Source: an uncultured Collinsella sp. (GTDB taxonomy: Bacteria; Actinomycetota; Coriobacteriia; Coriobacteriales; Coriobacteriaceae). From it: 42,856 nt of DNA. Made by a program: the position numbers and the translations under genes. This document shows, piece after piece, positions 1-7,385 of this stretch. The notes under the pieces were generated by a model. That model worked only from the letters and a program-made list of their open reading frames with translations. It was not told the origin of the DNA and made no database searches. The DNA is taken from positions 1 to 42,856 of the forward strand of contig URIE01000003.1 in the NCBI GenBank assembly GCA_900547805.1, in the 5' to 3' direction. The stretch's first letter is position 1. Every line of letters starts with the position of its first letter.

Positions 1-845
1 CCGGCGCATCCGATGCCGCCGACAAGGGTAGCGCCGCTGCTGCCGAGTCCGTCTCCGGCGAGGTGACCTACGACGGCGCTTCCTCGTTCCAGGCTCTCGT
101 CGAGACTGCTGCCGAGAAGTTCATGGATGCCAACCCGGACGTCTCCGTCTCTGGCTCGGGTAACGGTTCGGGCAAGGGCCTGACCGCTGTCGCCGCCGGC
201 ACCGTCACCATCGGTAACTCCGACGTCTTCGCCGAGACCAAGCTCGAGGCCGACCAGGTCAAGAACCTCGTCGACCACGAGGTCGCCGTCGTGGGCATGG
301 GCCCCGTCGTCTCCAAGAACGTCAAGGTCGACGACCTGTCCCTCGAGCAGCTCAAGGGCATCTTCTCTGGCCAGATCACCAACTGGAAGGAGGTCGGCGG
401 CGACGACGCTACTATCGTCGTTCTCAACCGCAAGGCCGGCTCCGGTACCCGCGCCACCTTCGAGGCTGCCGTCTTTGGCGACGAGGCTGTCGACTTTAAG
501 GGCGACGCCGAGCTCGACAAGTCCGGCGATGTCCAGACTCAGATGGGCAGCACCGACAATGCCATCTCCTACCTCGACTTCTCGCACTTCGACGACTCCA
601 AGTTCAACGCCATCAAGGTCGAGGGCGTGGAGCCCAAGAGCGCAAACGTCACCGACGACTCCTTCAAGATCTGGGCGACCGAGCACATGTACTGCTCCAA
701 GGACGCCGACGAGGCCACCAAGGCCTTCCTGGAGTTCATGCTTTCCGACGACGTCCAGGGCAAGCTCGTCGAGGAGCAGGGCTTCATCCCCGTCTCTGCT
801 ATGAAGGTCGTCAAGGACGCCAGCGGCAAGGTCTCTGCTAAATAA
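1..845 (+). CDS. pstS: Phosphate ABC transporter substrate-binding protein PstS, 5' end outside window
   Basis: Extracytoplasmic phosphate-binding subunit of the PstSCAB importer. The open frame is already running at the left edge (first full codon at base 3), so the signal peptide and lipobox are off the window. An Ala/Ser-rich linker is followed by the PBP-like domain. The loop GSGNGSGKGLTAV, the segment GTVTIGNSDV and the motif NRKAGSGTRATFE match the phosphate-binding loops of the PstS family. The GTG at 63 is an internal codon, not the start. The pstC start lies 24 bp downstream, so the genes form one operon. The identification is firm; only the N-terminus is unseen. Confidence 0.96.
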   Translation, partial: GASDAADKGSAAAAESVSGEVTYDGASSFQALVETAAEKFMDANPDVSVSGSGNGSGKGLTAVAAGTVTIGNSDVFAETKLEADQVKNLVDHEVAVVGMGPVVSKNVKVDDLSLEQLKGIFSGQITNWKEVGGDDATIVVLNRKAGSGTRATFEAAVFGDEAVDFKGDAELDKSGDVQTQMGSTDNAISYLDFSHFDDSKFNAIKVEGVEPKSANVTDDSFKIWATEHMYCSKDADEATKAFLEFMLSDDVQGKLVEEQGFIPVSAMKVVKDASGKVSAK

Positions 846-869
846 GTAATCGCCCCGGAAAGGTTTGCA

Positions 870-1778
870 ATGGCAAAACAGCTGCCAAAGCGCGACCTTG
901 AGAACGTGGGCCTGGGCGTCACGGGCGCGTGCGTAGCGCTCGTGACGCTTGTCGTTGCCGCGCTCATCTTTATGGTCGCCCAAAAGGGCCTCTCGGCTTT
1001 TGTCAAGGACGGCGTCTCGGTCGTCGAGTTTTTCACCGGCACCAAGTGGGACCTGGCCAACACAGCCGAAAACGGCCTGCCCTATACCGGCGCCCTGCCC
1101 CTGATCGTCACCTCGTTTGCGGTCATGGTGCTCTCCACGCTCATCGCGCTGCCCATCGCCATCGGCTCTGCCATCTTTGCGGTCGAGATCCAGCCTAAGT
1201 TTGGCTCCAAGGTCTTTCAGCCGCTTATTGAGCTTTTGACCGGCATTCCCTCGGTCGTCTTTGGCCTGATCGGTTTTCACGTGGTCGTCGGCCTTATGAA
1301 GAGCGTTTTCCATGTGAGCACGGGTCTGGGCATCTTGCCCGGCGCCATCGTGCTGGCCGTCATGATCCTGCCGACCATGACCACGCTTTCGGTCGACGGC
1401 TTGCGTGCCGTGCCCGACAGCTACCGCCAGGGTTCGCTCGCGCTGGGCTACACCCGCTGGCAGACCATCTGGCACGTGGTGCTCAAGAGCGCCATGCCCT
1501 CGCTCATGACCGCGGTCATCCTTGGCATGACCCGCGCCTTTGGCGAGACGCTCGCCGTGCGCATGGTTATCGGCGGTATCGAGGCCATGCCGACGTCGCT
1601 GCTGTCGCCGGCCTCCACCATCACCACCACGCTCACCACGTCCATGGCGGTCTATGCCGAGGGCTCGGCCCAGGACGACGTCCTGTGGGCGCTCGGTCTT
1701 CTGCTGATGGGCATGAGCCTCATCTTCATCCTGATCATCCATCTCATTGGCCGCAAGGGGGCGAAGGCTCGTGGCTAA
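870..1778 (+). CDS. pstC: Phosphate ABC transporter permease PstC
   Basis: Inner-membrane permease subunit of the phosphate importer, 302 aa, close to the family's usual length. About six hydrophobic segments are visible. The cytoplasmic EAA-type loop that contacts PstB is seen as SYRQGSLALGYTRWQTIWHVVL around residues 175-200. The segment LIELLTGIPSVVFGLIG is typical of PstC. A GGAAAGG ribosome-binding site precedes the ATG. The 3' end overlaps the pstA start by 8 bp, suggesting translational coupling. Confidence 0.96.
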   Translation: MAKQLPKRDLENVGLGVTGACVALVTLVVAALIFMVAQKGLSAFVKDGVSVVEFFTGTKWDLANTAENGLPYTGALPLIVTSFAVMVLSTLIALPIAIGSAIFAVEIQPKFGSKVFQPLIELLTGIPSVVFGLIGFHVVVGLMKSVFHVSTGLGILPGAIVLAVMILPTMTTLSVDGLRAVPDSYRQGSLALGYTRWQTIWHVVLKSAMPSLMTAVILGMTRAFGETLAVRMVIGGIEAMPTSLLSPASTITTTLTTSMAVYAEGSAQDDVLWALGLLLMGMSLIFILIIHLIGRKGAKARG

Positions 1779-2697
1779 CACGCGCATCCATATCGACGAG
1801 GCGAGACTCGGGCGTGTCCAAAGGCAGGACCGCATCGCCACGGGCGTGCTGACGGCGATCGTCGCCATCGTCATGCTCATCGTCGTCTCCATGGTGGCCT
1901 ACATCCTGTTCGAGGGTATCTCGACGCTGTTCCAGCCGGGCTTTCTCACGCAGCCCGCACGCGCCAACGGAACGCAGGGCGGCGTGCTCTACCAGCTGTT
2001 CGACTCGTTCTATCTGCTGCTGATCACCCTGATCATCTCGGTGCCCATCAGCCTGGGCGGCGCGGTCTTTTTGGTTGAGTACGCGCCCGATGGGCCTATT
2101 CGCGACATCGCCTCGACCGCCATCGAGACGCTGTCCTCGCTGCCCTCCATTGTCGTAGGCATGTTCGGCTTGCTGGTGTTCTCGGTGCAGCTGGGCTGGA
2201 AGTACTCCATCATCTCCGGCGCCGTCGCGCTCACCATGTTCAACATCCCCATCCTGGTGCGCGTGATTCAGCAGGCGCTCGAGGACGTGCCGCAGGCCCA
2301 GCGCGATGCGTGCCTGGCCATGGGCCTCACTCGCTGGGAGGCCACACTGCACATCCTGATTCCCGAGGCCATGCCCGCCATCGTGACCGGCATCGTGCTT
2401 TCGGCCGGCCGCGTGTTTGGTGAGGCCGCGGCGCTACTCTTTACCTCGGGCATGAGCTCGCCGGTGCGTCTGAACTTCTTGAGCTTTAACCTGTCGAGCC
2501 CCACTTGCGCCTGGAACGTGTTCCGTCCCGGTGAGTCGCTGGCCGTGCACATCTACAAGATCTATGGCGAGGGCAGCCCCGAGGCCCAGCAGATCGTTTG
2601 GGGCACCGCCGCACTGCTGATGACCTGCGTGCTGCTGTTTAACGTAGTCGCCCGTATCGTGGGCAAGCAACTGGCAAGGAAGATGACGGCCGAATGA
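1771..2697 (+). CDS. pstA: Phosphate ABC transporter permease PstA
   Basis: Second permease of the phosphate importer, 308 aa. I place the start at GTG 1771 (VANTRIHIDEARL), because a purine-rich AAGGGGG site lies just upstream; the TTG at 1747 would add eight basic residues without a better site. Six hydrophobic segments, the SLPSIVVGMFGLLVF stretch and the EAA loop DACLAMGLTRWEATLHILIP are characteristic. The TGA stop overlaps the pstB ATG (ATGA), so pstC, pstA and pstB are tightly coupled. Confidence 0.95.
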   Translation: MANTRIHIDEARLGRVQRQDRIATGVLTAIVAIVMLIVVSMVAYILFEGISTLFQPGFLTQPARANGTQGGVLYQLFDSFYLLLITLIISVPISLGGAVFLVEYAPDGPIRDIASTAIETLSSLPSIVVGMFGLLVFSVQLGWKYSIISGAVALTMFNIPILVRVIQQALEDVPQAQRDACLAMGLTRWEATLHILIPEAMPAIVTGIVLSAGRVFGEAAALLFTSGMSSPVRLNFLSFNLSSPTCAWNVFRPGESLAVHIYKIYGEGSPEAQQIVWGTAALLMTCVLLFNVVARIVGKQLARKMTAE

Positions 2698-3566
2698 GCG
2701 ATATGAATGCAACGCCCGCAACCGAGGCGGCATCGTCCGACACCCAGGACTTTCTGTCGAGCGTGGGGGAGAGCGAGAGGCGCGTGCGCGTGAGCGGCAA
2801 GGCCGTGAGCGACGAGGTCGTGCTCTCCGCCAAGGACGTCAACGTGTACTATGGCGACCACCATGCGCTGCACAATACGTCGCTCGACTTCCATAAGGGC
2901 GAGATCACGGCGCTCATCGGGCCTTCGGGCTGCGGTAAGTCGACCTTTTTGCGCAGCCTCAACCTGATGAATCGCGAGATTCGTGGCTGCCGCGTGGAGG
3001 GCGAGATCAACTACCGCGGGCGCAACGTGAACACCAAGACAGAGAACACCTACGAGCTGCGTCGCTCCATTGGCATGGTGTTTCAGCAGCCCAACCCCTT
3101 CCGCAAGTCTATTCGCGACAACATCACGTTTGCGCCCAAGCGCCACGGCATCACCGACCGTGACGAGCTCGATCGCATGGTCGAGGAAAGCTTACGCGGC
3201 GCGGCGCTGTGGGACGAGGTCAAGGACAAGCTCGACAAGAGCGCCTACGCGCTTTCGGGCGGTCAACAGCAGCGCCTGTGCATCGCGCGCACGCTGGCGC
3301 TCAACCCCGACGTGATTCTTTTTGACGAGCCCTGCTCGGCGCTCGACCCCATCTCGACGCTGGCGATTGAGGACCTCATGTCATCGATCGTTGCCGACCG
3401 CGCCATCGTCATCGTGACGCACAACATGGAGCAGGCGTCGCGCGTGTCCAATCGCACAGCGTTCTTCTACATGGGCGATATGGTCGAGTACGACGAGACT
3501 GACGAGATTTTCCAACGGCCCAAGGATAAGCGGCTGAATGATTACCTCACCGGCATGTTCTCCTAG
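2694..3566 (+). CDS. pstB: Phosphate ABC transporter ATP-binding protein PstB
   Basis: Cytoplasmic ATPase that powers phosphate import, 290 aa. Walker A GPSGCGKST is at residues 76-84, the signature is LSGGQQQR, and Walker B is VILFDEPCSALDP, whose cysteine is usual for PstB. The first 40 or so residues are an acidic, low-complexity extension beyond the common length of about 250 aa. The start at ATGA could be replaced by the Met at codon 4. No phoU follows: a terminator closes the operon 57 bp after the stop. Confidence 0.96.
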   Translation: MSDMNATPATEAASSDTQDFLSSVGESERRVRVSGKAVSDEVVLSAKDVNVYYGDHHALHNTSLDFHKGEITALIGPSGCGKSTFLRSLNLMNREIRGCRVEGEINYRGRNVNTKTENTYELRRSIGMVFQQPNPFRKSIRDNITFAPKRHGITDRDELDRMVEESLRGAALWDEVKDKLDKSAYALSGGQQQRLCIARTLALNPDVILFDEPCSALDPISTLAIEDLMSSIVADRAIVIVTHNMEQASRVSNRTAFFYMGDMVEYDETDEIFQRPKDKRLNDYLTGMFS

Positions 3567-3622
3567 TCCGGGACATGCTTGAGGCCCGCGGCGGCCACGG
3601 TCGCCACGGGACTGATTGGAGA

Positions 3623-3659
3623 GGCGGGTCATCTCTTGCGGGAGATGGCCCGCCTTTTT
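3623..3659 (+). terminator. Rho-independent terminator after the pst operon
   Basis: A 13-bp stem (3623-3635 with 3642-3654, one G-T wobble) has a 6-nt loop and is followed by TTTTT at 3655-3659. It sits 57 bp after the pstB stop and before the next gene's start at 3730. Confidence 0.93.
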
Positions 3660-3729
3660 GTGTCGTGTGCGCCCCGCCTTTTCGCTGCTATCATGGACAA
3701 CGTTGAATCTCTACGAAGGAGCAGGGCAT

Positions 3730-5589
3730 ATGGCGATTCTTTTGGGATGCGATTCCATCAGCCTAGAGTTTCCCACCAAGCATATTTTCGATAGCGTGAC
3801 GCTCGGCGTGGGCGAGGGCGACCGCATTGGTATTGTCGGTAAAAACGGCGACGGCAAGTCGACGCTGCTGAGCGTGCTCGCCGGCACGCTGGAGCCCGAT
3901 GACGGACGCGTGACGCACCGCCGCGGCACCACGATCGGTCTACTCGGCCAAAAGGATCAGCTTGTCGACACCGATACCGTGCATCATGCCGTTGTGGGCG
4001 ACACGCCCGAGTATGAGTGGGCGTCGAGTCCGCGTACGCGCCAGATTCTGGCCGGTCTTATTAGCGATGTGCCCTGGGAGGGCATGGTGGGCGAGCTCTC
4101 GGGCGGTCAGCGCCGTCGCGTGGACCTCGCGCGCCTGCTGATCGGCGACTACGATGTGCTCATGCTCGACGAGCCCACCAACCACCTGGACATGCGCACC
4201 ATCAACTGGCTCGCGCGCCACTTAAAGGCCCGCTGGCAGCGCGGCCAGGGCGCCATGCTCGTGGTCACGCACGACCGCTGGTTCTTGGACGAGGTCTGCA
4301 CCAGCATGTGGGAGGTCCACGACGGCCAGGTCGATCCCTTCGAGGGCGGCTACTCGGCATATATCCTGCAGCGCGTGGAGCGCGACCGCATGGCCGCCGT
4401 TACCGAGGAGCGCCGTCGCAACATGGCGCGCAAGGAGCTCGCGTGGCTGAGCCGCGGCGCCCAGGCGCGTTCCACCAAGCCCAAGTTTCGCGTTGAGGCT
4501 GCTCGCGAGCTGATCGCCGACGTACCGCCCGTGCGTGACGAGCTGGAGCTCAAGCGCCTGGCGGTGAGCCGCCTGGGCAAGCAGGTTATCGACGTGGTCG
4601 ACGTGGATGCCGGCTATGCGGATACCGATGGTGCGCCCAAGCAGGTGCTCACCGATGTGACCTGGCTCATCGGCGCGGGCGACCGCTATGGTCTTTTGGG
4701 CGAGAACGGCGCCGGCAAGTCGACCTTGCTCGACGTGATCCAGGGCAAGATTGAGCCCACGCGCGGCCGTGTGAAGATTGGCCAGACGGTGCGCTTTGGC
4801 GTTCTGTCGCAGCAGCTCGAGGAACTCGAGCCCTACATGGGTGACACGATCCGCGAGGTGCTCGGCAACTATAAGAAGTACTACGTCATCGACGGCAAGG
4901 AGACTTCGCCCGAGAAACTTTGCGAGCGCCTGGGCTTTACGACACAGCAGCTCTGGAGTCGCATCGGCGATCTTTCGGGCGGCCAGCGCCGTCGCCTGTC
5001 GCTGCTGCTGACGATCCTGGACGAGCCCAACGTGCTTATCCTGGACGAGCCCGGCAACGACCTGGATACCGATATGCTGGCGATTGTCGAGGACCTGCTC
5101 GACGGCTGGCCGGGCACGCTGATCCTGGTGACGCACGACCGTTTCCTCATGGAGCGCGTGACCGACCAGCAGTGGGCGCTGCTCGACGGCCACCTGACGC
5201 ATATGCCCGGCGGCGTGGACCAGTACCTGCGCCTGTGCAACGCTACCGCCGAGGGCGAGCCCGTGGGCGCGCCGAGTGCCAAGACCGGCACGTTCGACAC
5301 CGGTGCCGCGGCTGCGACGGCCGATAAGCCCAAGGCGAGCGGTCAGCCCAATGGCCTGTCCAACGCCGAGCGTCAGAAGCTTCGCCGCGAGGTGAGCTCG
5401 CTCGAGCGCAAGATGGAGACGCAGCGCGTCCGCGTTGAGGAGGCCGAGGCAGCAATGGCCCAGGTCGATCCCACCAACTACACGGCGCTCGGCGAGCAAC
5501 AGGCAAAGATCGACGAGGCTCACGCTGCCATGGACGAGCTGGAGATGGCGTGGCTCGAGGCGAGCGAAAAGCTCGAGGGCGAGGAGTAG
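3730..5589 (+). CDS. ABC-F family ATPase, Uup-like
   Basis: Soluble protein with two ABC ATPase domains and no membrane segment, 619 aa. Domain 1 has Walker A GKNGDGKST (37-45), signature LSGGQRRR (123-130) and Walker B VLMLDEPTNHLDM. Domain 2 has GENGAGKST (324-332), LSGGQRRR and LILDEPGNDLDT. A charged linker (about 215-290) separates them, and residues 545-619 look like a coiled coil, as in Uup. ABC-F proteins act at the ribosome or, for Uup, in DNA-related processes; the exact role here is not settled. Start ATG 3730 is chosen because AAGGAG lies 8 nt upstream and homology begins there, not at the longer open frame from 3616. Confidence 0.93.
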   Translation: MAILLGCDSISLEFPTKHIFDSVTLGVGEGDRIGIVGKNGDGKSTLLSVLAGTLEPDDGRVTHRRGTTIGLLGQKDQLVDTDTVHHAVVGDTPEYEWASSPRTRQILAGLISDVPWEGMVGELSGGQRRRVDLARLLIGDYDVLMLDEPTNHLDMRTINWLARHLKARWQRGQGAMLVVTHDRWFLDEVCTSMWEVHDGQVDPFEGGYSAYILQRVERDRMAAVTEERRRNMARKELAWLSRGAQARSTKPKFRVEAARELIADVPPVRDELELKRLAVSRLGKQVIDVVDVDAGYADTDGAPKQVLTDVTWLIGAGDRYGLLGENGAGKSTLLDVIQGKIEPTRGRVKIGQTVRFGVLSQQLEELEPYMGDTIREVLGNYKKYYVIDGKETSPEKLCERLGFTTQQLWSRIGDLSGGQRRRLSLLLTILDEPNVLILDEPGNDLDTDMLAIVEDLLDGWPGTLILVTHDRFLMERVTDQQWALLDGHLTHMPGGVDQYLRLCNATAEGEPVGAPSAKTGTFDTGAAAATADKPKASGQPNGLSNAERQKLRREVSSLERKMETQRVRVEEAEAAMAQVDPTNYTALGEQQAKIDEAHAAMDELEMAWLEASEKLEGEE

Positions 5590-5595
5590 GCGAGA

Positions 5596-6366
5596 ATGAT
5601 CAAAGCCGCGTTTTTCGATATCGACGGTACGCTGCTGAGCTTTAAGACCCACCGGATTCCGGCGTCGGCGCAGCAGGTGCTCGACAGCTTTCGCGAGCAG
5701 GGAATTGCGTGCGTGATCGCCACGGGCCGTCCGACCTACCAGATGCCCGATTGGCTGTTCGACTTGGGTTGGGATGCGTACATTACGCTTTCGGGCCAGC
5801 ACTGCTTTGATGCCGAGGGGGTTTACCGCAGCTGTCCGATTGACCCGGACGACGTTGCGGTGATCGTGGGCCAGGTGGCCGAGGGGCGCTACGACTCGCT
5901 GTGCATGCAGGGCGAGAATTCGTTTGTGAACCGCCTGTCCGAGCGCGTGGTGACGGCTGGCAGTAACGCGGGGATTGTCTACCATGAGGAGCCGTTTGAG
6001 CACGCCTTTGACGCGCCGGTCTACCAGTTTTGCGCCTTTGTTGATCCGGCCGACGAGCATATCGTGACCGATTCCGTGTCGCATTCGCTCACTACGCGCT
6101 GGTGCGATCTGTTCTGCGATATTATTCCCGCTAACGGCGGCAAGGACCTGGGCGTGGCGGCGACGCTGGAGCGCTTGGGCATCGACGCGAGCGAGGCGAT
6201 CGCCTTTGGCGACGGCGAGAACGACCTGTCGATGTTCTCGGCCGTGGGCACAAGTGTGGCCATGGGCAACGCGCAGGATACCGTGAAGGCCGCGGCGACC
6301 TACGTTACGACCGCCGTAGACGACGACGGCATTTACAGCGCCGCCAAGCACTTTGGGCTACTGTAG
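5596..6366 (+). CDS. HAD-IIB (Cof-type) phosphatase
   Basis: Cytosolic sugar- or nucleotide-phosphate phosphatase of the HAD superfamily, 256 aa. Motif I is FFDIDGTLLSF with the nucleophile Asp near residue 9; motif IV is AFGDGENDLSM near 205. The middle section is the IIB cap. The ATG is 7 bp after the ABC-F stop with GAGGAG in between, so the two genes are probably cotranscribed. Substrate cannot be told from sequence. Confidence 0.9.
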   Translation: MIKAAFFDIDGTLLSFKTHRIPASAQQVLDSFREQGIACVIATGRPTYQMPDWLFDLGWDAYITLSGQHCFDAEGVYRSCPIDPDDVAVIVGQVAEGRYDSLCMQGENSFVNRLSERVVTAGSNAGIVYHEEPFEHAFDAPVYQFCAFVDPADEHIVTDSVSHSLTTRWCDLFCDIIPANGGKDLGVAATLERLGIDASEAIAFGDGENDLSMFSAVGTSVAMGNAQDTVKAAATYVTTAVDDDGIYSAAKHFGLL

Positions 6367-6408
6367 CTGCGGCCGGCACTTAGGGACGTTCCTTTTCTGC
6401 CGGCAGCT

Positions 6409-6442
6409 GGGGACACTCCTTGCGGGGCGTCCCCATTTTGTT
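6409..6442 (+). terminator. Likely terminator after the HAD gene
   Basis: GGGGAC (6409-6414) pairs with GTCCCC (6429-6434), with an inner CTCC/GGGG extension and a TTGC loop. The stem is followed by ATTTTGTTTT. Position fits termination of the ABC-F/HAD transcript. Upstream, GCCGGC also occurs twice around 6372-6404. Confidence 0.65.
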
Positions 6443-6473
6443 TTCGTCCCGCATGTTTTGTGAAACACGGCTA

Positions 6474-6519
6474 ACTTTTAGGCAAAGTAGTAAGACATGG
6501 GCAACTTTTGCGGTAAAGT
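6474..6519 (+). promoter_or_regulatory. Repeated inverted motif upstream of the DtxR-type regulator
   Basis: Two copies of a short palindrome, ACTTT-N5-AAAGT at 6474-6488 and ACTTT-N6-AAAGT at 6504-6519, lie about 30 bp apart and 55-100 bp ahead of the regulator's start. The paired, phased copies look like an operator for a dimeric repressor, possibly autoregulation. Binding is inferred. Confidence 0.45.
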
Positions 6520-6573
6520 AAATCAAGCAAAAGTATCCAAAGGCTAACTAGAAGCCATCGCGAAAGGCGGCCC

Positions 6574-6963
6574 ATGGCCCTACGTGAATCCGGAGAAGAC
6601 TATCTCGAATCGATCTACGTTCTATCGGAACGTCAGGGCATCGTGCGCTCGATCGACGTTGCCGAATACTTGGGCGTAACCAAAGCAAGCGTCTCTAAAG
6701 CCATGGCGGCCTTGGAGAGCACCGGCTACGTGGAGATGGGCAAACGCGACGTGCATCTGACGGAACGCGGTCTTGAGGTTGCCCGTCAAATGTGGGAGCG
6801 CCACTGCTTTTTCGTGCGGTTGCTCGAGGACGCAGGCGTTTCGGCAGAGGTTGCCTCGCAAGAGGGCTGCCACATGGAGCACTGCCTAAGCGAGGAGAGC
6901 TTCGAGAAGCTGAGGTCGATGCTCGCCAGGGAAGAGACGTCGAACTCAACAACGGAATCCTAA
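6574..6963 (+). CDS. DtxR/MntR family metal-dependent transcriptional regulator
   Basis: Metal-sensing repressor, 129 aa. An N-terminal winged helix (about residues 5-65: EDYLESIYVL, DVAEYLGVTKASVSKAM) is followed by the dimerisation and metal-binding domain. Residues C99-H-M-E102-H103 match the Cys-x-x-Glu-His metal ligand cluster of DtxR. No C-terminal SH3 domain is present, so it is the short, MntR-like form, and the last 10 residues are Ser/Thr-rich and probably disordered. GAAAGG precedes the ATG. It stands alone between a terminator and a convergent gene. The effector (Mn, Fe or Zn) cannot be assigned. Confidence 0.9.
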   Translation: MALRESGEDYLESIYVLSERQGIVRSIDVAEYLGVTKASVSKAMAALESTGYVEMGKRDVHLTERGLEVARQMWERHCFFVRLLEDAGVSAEVASQEGCHMEHCLSEESFEKLRSMLAREETSNSTTES

Positions 6964-7227
6964 CAGGTCCCCAGTAGCGCGGAGTTCGCGCAAAGCGCGA
7001 ACCAGCGAAAAGGGGAGAGGGGGCTCGGACAATAACGAGCCCGACGCAGTCCAAAGTGCAGCAATCGGTGCGTGACGTCACCACAGCTGGGCTATCTCTG
7101 CGTCCCCAAAGAGGCGCGCCTCCCGCGCCGGAACGGCGCGGGACAGCGACCGGGATCAGTGGCCCCACCAACTAAGTCCAACTCAGACAAGGAACCCCGC
7201 CAGCAAGCGATGCCCAAGAACCGCCGG
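6964..7227. other. Non-coding stretch with three hairpins
   Basis: No convincing gene. Three clean stems are present: 6984-6991 with 6995-7002 (GTTCGCGC, AAA loop), 7021-7027 with 7036-7042 (GGGCTCG), and 7121-7129 with 7135-7143 (TCCCGCGCC). None has a T-tract, so they are not standard terminators. Open frames crossing here are antisense to the ATPase and lack support. Confidence 0.6.
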
Positions 7228-7382
7228 CTGTGTCGCCGCAGGCCGGGGCCGGGCTTGGTTTTGAAAACATTCCGCAGACCAGAAGCGCCCCCGTTCGTAG
7301 CTCCGAAGGAGCAGAACGGGGGCGTTTCATTGGTCGAGGACGTTTTCAAAACCAAGCCCGGCCCCGGCCGGAGGGACCACAG
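7228..7382. repeat. Long nested inverted repeat between convergent genes
   Basis: Outer arms 7241-7268 and 7342-7369 are perfect 28-bp reverse complements. Outside them CTGTG (7228-7232) faces CACAG (7378-7382). Inside, GACCA/TGGTC (7277/7331), a 15-bp pair with one mismatch (7282-7296 with 7314-7328) and GCTCC/GGAGC (7300/7308) continue the hairpin. It ends 4 bp from the ATPase stop codon. It may be a palindromic repeat element, a 3'-end structure or a small RNA. No T-tract is visible on either strand. Confidence 0.85.
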
Positions 7383-7385
7383 GCG

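Noticed and set aside
4222..6351. A 709-aa open frame on the minus strand
   Set aside because: It lies opposite the ABC-F and HAD genes, has low-complexity Arg/His/Leu-rich composition and no recognisable motif; a high-GC shadow.
7228..7382. Ordinary rho-independent terminator of the ATPase operon
   Set aside because: Arms are too long, and no T-tract follows on the minus strand.
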